Positions 62,146-64,000 of a stretch of 64,000 nt of DNA are shown here, piece by piece. The notes under the pieces are model-generated. The model worked only from the letters and a program-made list of their open reading frames with translations. It did not search any database and had not been told where the DNA came from. Each line of letters starts with the position of its first letter. The stretch's first letter is position 1. The stretch is from positions 372,001-436,000 of the forward strand of contig NZ_JAEVYN010000003.1 of assembly GCF_016807185.1 (NCBI RefSeq). Direction: 5' to 3'. A program made the position numbers and the translations under genes. This stretch comes from Leptolyngbya sp. Cla-17 (GTDB lineage: Bacteria > Cyanobacteriota > Cyanobacteriia > Leptolyngbyales > Leptolyngbyaceae).

Positions 62146-62729
62146 TGCTAATCACTCCCCTTCATTCCAAATCACCGTGCCTACGTCTGCATATCCTGCG
62201 GCTTTCCCGCTGGCATTAGCTTCTTAGGCAATCCCTCTCACCATTTGCTTGCGGTTAGCACCTACTCGCCCGCCTGACCCAGGGGGCAAGAGCAAATGGT
62301 GAGTTACTTCGTTCCGAATAACCATTGATTAGAACCCTTAGAGTGATGCTCTCCACCGGGTTTATTGGGAGTGCAATTGGTCGCTCATACACACGCCAAC
62401 CCCTTATCCTTTGCCTTTTGGCTCCAGCCTATCAGCCTGATTTGGCTGGTTAACGGTGACGATGGTTCAATGCATCTTCACGGGTGTTACTCATCGGTTC
62501 TCTGCTCGACGGGTTTCCAAGTAAGGCTCTCAGATACCGCCTTTTCACCCCGCTTTACGGATTGATGGCTAGTCGCTACCGTAGGGGTGATGCTGTCACC
62601 ACTGCACTTGTGGGGAGGGGCTTTCACCCTCATGATTATTCAGTTACAAGGTTGTTTGAGTTGTTAACCTCCTTTATTCCTTGCTAGCTATCCCCAAGCT
62701 TTCGCTTGTTTCAGCTAAACGAATCGCAC

Positions 62730-63033
62730 GTATGACACCGTTCCTGGCAATTAATTACCACATCGGCTGAAACCTTTTCTGGGTAGAAGTTTCAGACTGT
62801 GATCTTGCCTATTTTAGACACAGTTGATGAACAGAAGGATGGAGGGGCTTGATTGATAACTTCTGCTCATCTTCTTTCTGGTGGTCACTCATTGCGAAAC
62901 GAGCAATGAGTCATCCACAGAATCAACATCGTAGGCGGGTCAACAGGTCAGGATTACGCTTGTAGCATGGGATTTTCTGTACTACTTGAGGCCAGTTGTA
63001 GTCCAATCAGGCTGTAGTGCACTGCTGAAGCCA
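62730..63033. other. Intron 5' exon and intergenic
   Basis: On the minus strand, just before the intron, ARNGVI is the only open tail in the frame that continues into the 3' exon (PIVGLLTCAF); a TAA precedes it by five codons. No complete gene is seen. Confidence 0.35.
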
Positions 63034-63156
63034 ATGAGTAGAACTTATAAAAACCGCCTGTTGCTCTATATCCCAATTGATCTGCTAGAAATTTGTGCAA
63101 ATCTAAGCAAAGAAAGATCAATTTGCGCGTCTATTATTGCGATGTGGTGGGATTAA
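63034..63156 (+). CDS. Candidate small ribbon-helix-helix protein
   Basis: 40 residues: MSRTYKNRLLLYIPIDLLEI then CANLSKERSICASIIAMWWD. A basic beta strand followed by IPxDLLE and LSKERSICASIIA fits the Arc/CopG (RHH) fold in spacing and polarity, typical of small DNA-binding antitoxins or plasmid regulators. It is too short to be certain. The next gene starts 27 bases downstream on the same strand, so they may form a pair. Confidence 0.45.
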   Translation: MSRTYKNRLLLYIPIDLLEICANLSKERSICASIIAMWWD

Positions 63157-63183
63157 CCTGCGATTGAATCGGGAAATAAATCG

Positions 63184-63669
63184 ATGGGGTATTTGATTCA
63201 CTATTCATTTCACAATGTTCGTATTCCTGCATCTCAAGTTACGGCAGCTCTAGCAGCAATTCATCATCTGTATCAACTTGAAATAGTTGAACGAATGGGT
63301 ACAGCAATGAGCTACGACCACACAACTAAGACGATGAGAAAATGCTATCGAGGTGGTCATCTCCCGTCTACTGGGAGTTTTGCGACCCTAATGGATGCGT
63401 TGCAGGCGTGGTCTTTAGGGAGTGTACAGCAAGCAGACGGTAGTATTGAGATTGTGGAGTATCGGTGCGATAAAGCGGGAGATGAGAGCGTGTTATTTGA
63501 TGCGATCGCCCCTTTTCTTGACTACAGTTGCAATCCCCGGATAGATGCCTTTCAGGATAACAATGAGCATTGGCGGCATGTCTTCATAGACGGACAACAT
63601 CGGCAGGTGCTTGGCAAAGTCATTTTTGCTGACCAACATCCAGAGTTATTTGATTCCTTGGAGAACTGA
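63184..63669 (+). CDS. Unassigned conserved-looking protein
   Basis: 161 residues without signal peptide or membrane helix. It starts MGYLIHYSFHNVRIPASQVT; the middle has KTMRKCYRGGHLPSTGSFAT and LMDALQAWSLGSVQQADGSI; the end has EHWRHVFIDGQHRQVLGKVI. An aromatic, acidic alpha/beta pattern suggests a soluble domain, but I know no family name. It is 27 bases downstream of the RHH-like frame; a toxin-antitoxin-like or regulator-effector pair is only a possibility. Confidence 0.55.
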   Translation: MGYLIHYSFHNVRIPASQVTAALAAIHHLYQLEIVERMGTAMSYDHTTKTMRKCYRGGHLPSTGSFATLMDALQAWSLGSVQQADGSIEIVEYRCDKAGDESVLFDAIAPFLDYSCNPRIDAFQDNNEHWRHVFIDGQHRQVLGKVIFADQHPELFDSLEN

Positions 63670-63745
63670 TACAGCAGCAGCATGAGATACTCTCTGGAGA
63701 TACCATTACTCGCAACGTTCTGAACCATCACTTTAATTTCTGGGA

Positions 63746-64000
63746 ATGCAACGATCGATTCAACTGCTAAGTGGAACAGGAGACATCGTAGCTGGACTAC
63801 TCTGTAGCATGAGCGATCGCCACTTAGAGGATTTTGAGACAATTTGGAAAGGTGTTTTGAGGGCAACCGAGCAACCTGATAGCTATTGGAGTTGGGACTA
63901 CAAGCTACGGCAAGGCAATCAGGAGTCCCGGTATGAAGCTTACGCAATTGAAGTGGACAGTCTGACTCAGGGACTGATGTTTCTTGAGACTCAGTGGCAC
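63746..64000 (+). CDS. Possible GNAT-type acetyltransferase, N-terminal part (cut by window edge)
   Basis: 85 codons are open from ATG 63746 (or ATG 63809) to the window edge. SWDYKLRQGNQESRYEAYAI then EVDSLTQGLMFLETQWH resembles the front of cyanobacterial GNAT-family N-acetyltransferases, in which this segment precedes the acetyl-CoA-binding loop. That loop lies outside the window, so the assignment is weak. Confidence 0.45.
   Translation, partial: MQRSIQLLSGTGDIVAGLLCSMSDRHLEDFETIWKGVLRATEQPDSYWSWDYKLRQGNQESRYEAYAIEVDSLTQGLMFLETQWH

Larger units (their letters stand above)
60646..62729 (-). mobile_element. Group II intron, CL-type, about 2.08 kb
   Basis: The 5' end is GTGCGATTCGTTTAGCTGAA at 62729 reading leftward, the usual start of cyanobacterial CL introns, followed by the GCGAAAGC domain I hairpin. 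About 580 bases of RNA precede the maturase start. Domain V is at 60687-60721, then the domain VI stem AGCGGGG...CTCCGCT ending GAGTTTAAC at 60646. Exons would join as ...GGTGTCATAC/CCCATCGTGG..., but I do not recognise the interrupted gene. Confidence 0.75.

Overview
This window looks like a chromosomal segment of a filamentous-type cyanobacterium. The octamer GCGATCGC (HIP1) recurs throughout. The gene content is also cyanobacterial: an NdhK-type NDH-1 subunit, a DevBCA exporter, an SLH-domain iron-uptake porin, very large Ser/Thr-kinase/GAF/PAS sensor kinases, and heptanucleotide repeats. The genus cannot be fixed from the sequence alone. I see no tRNA, rRNA or CRISPR array.

Layout. 1-9 kb: start of a Ser/Thr kinase (minus), a small XRE regulator overlapping a five-PAS hybrid histidine kinase, an anchored surface-type protein, two unassigned proteins and a VanW-family protein. 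9.4-12.2 kb: a nested mobile-element wreck, namely an IS1-family copy whose transposase carries two ~22-bp repeat insertions and whose terminal inverted repeat is split by a group II intron. 12.6-18.3 kb: an operon for a periplasmic (TAT-exported) xanthine-oxidase-family aldehyde oxidoreductase (paoA, paoB, paoC) with two cofactor maturation factors, XdhC-like and MocA-like. 18.3-24.8 kb: an IS630 insertion beside a thioredoxin-reductase relic, a secreted protein, an isolated ndhK paralog, a CPBP protease, a 141-bp MITE, a short-chain dehydrogenase and a frameshifted NTF2-like gene. 24.7-30.7 kb: ene-reductase, amidohydrolase fragment, HxlR regulator divergent from an SDR + MFS pair, and a porin. 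30.8-33.6 kb: repeats, gene relics, a DUF2721 protein and an IS5 element. 33.8-39.6 kb: minus-strand genes for a MerA-like disulfide reductase, a membrane protein, DUF4331, an MBL-fold hydrolase, an HTH/WD40 protein and a DsbA-like protein.

40.7-49.2 kb is the most system-like part. It runs almost entirely on the minus strand: TetR regulator with a 40-bp perfect palindromic operator, BASS-family transporter, COQ4-family protein, a frameshifted secreted repeat protein, two lipoproteins around a four-helix membrane protein, and the complete DevBCA exporter. I infer a regulated export or envelope module for a hydrophobic compound. 49.6-56.6 kb encodes a 2122-residue sensor kinase with its NarL-type regulator. 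56.9-64 kb holds a cation-efflux protein between 71-bp direct repeats, a glycogen-debranching-type glucosidase, a second group II intron whose reverse transcriptase has lost an internal segment, and small unassigned genes.

Mobile DNA is unusually layered: IS1, IS5 and IS630 copies and relics, two intron classes, two MITE-like families, short dispersed repeats, and heptamer repeats inserted in frame in a kinase gene. Functions come from family motifs; mechanistic and evolutionary readings are inference.
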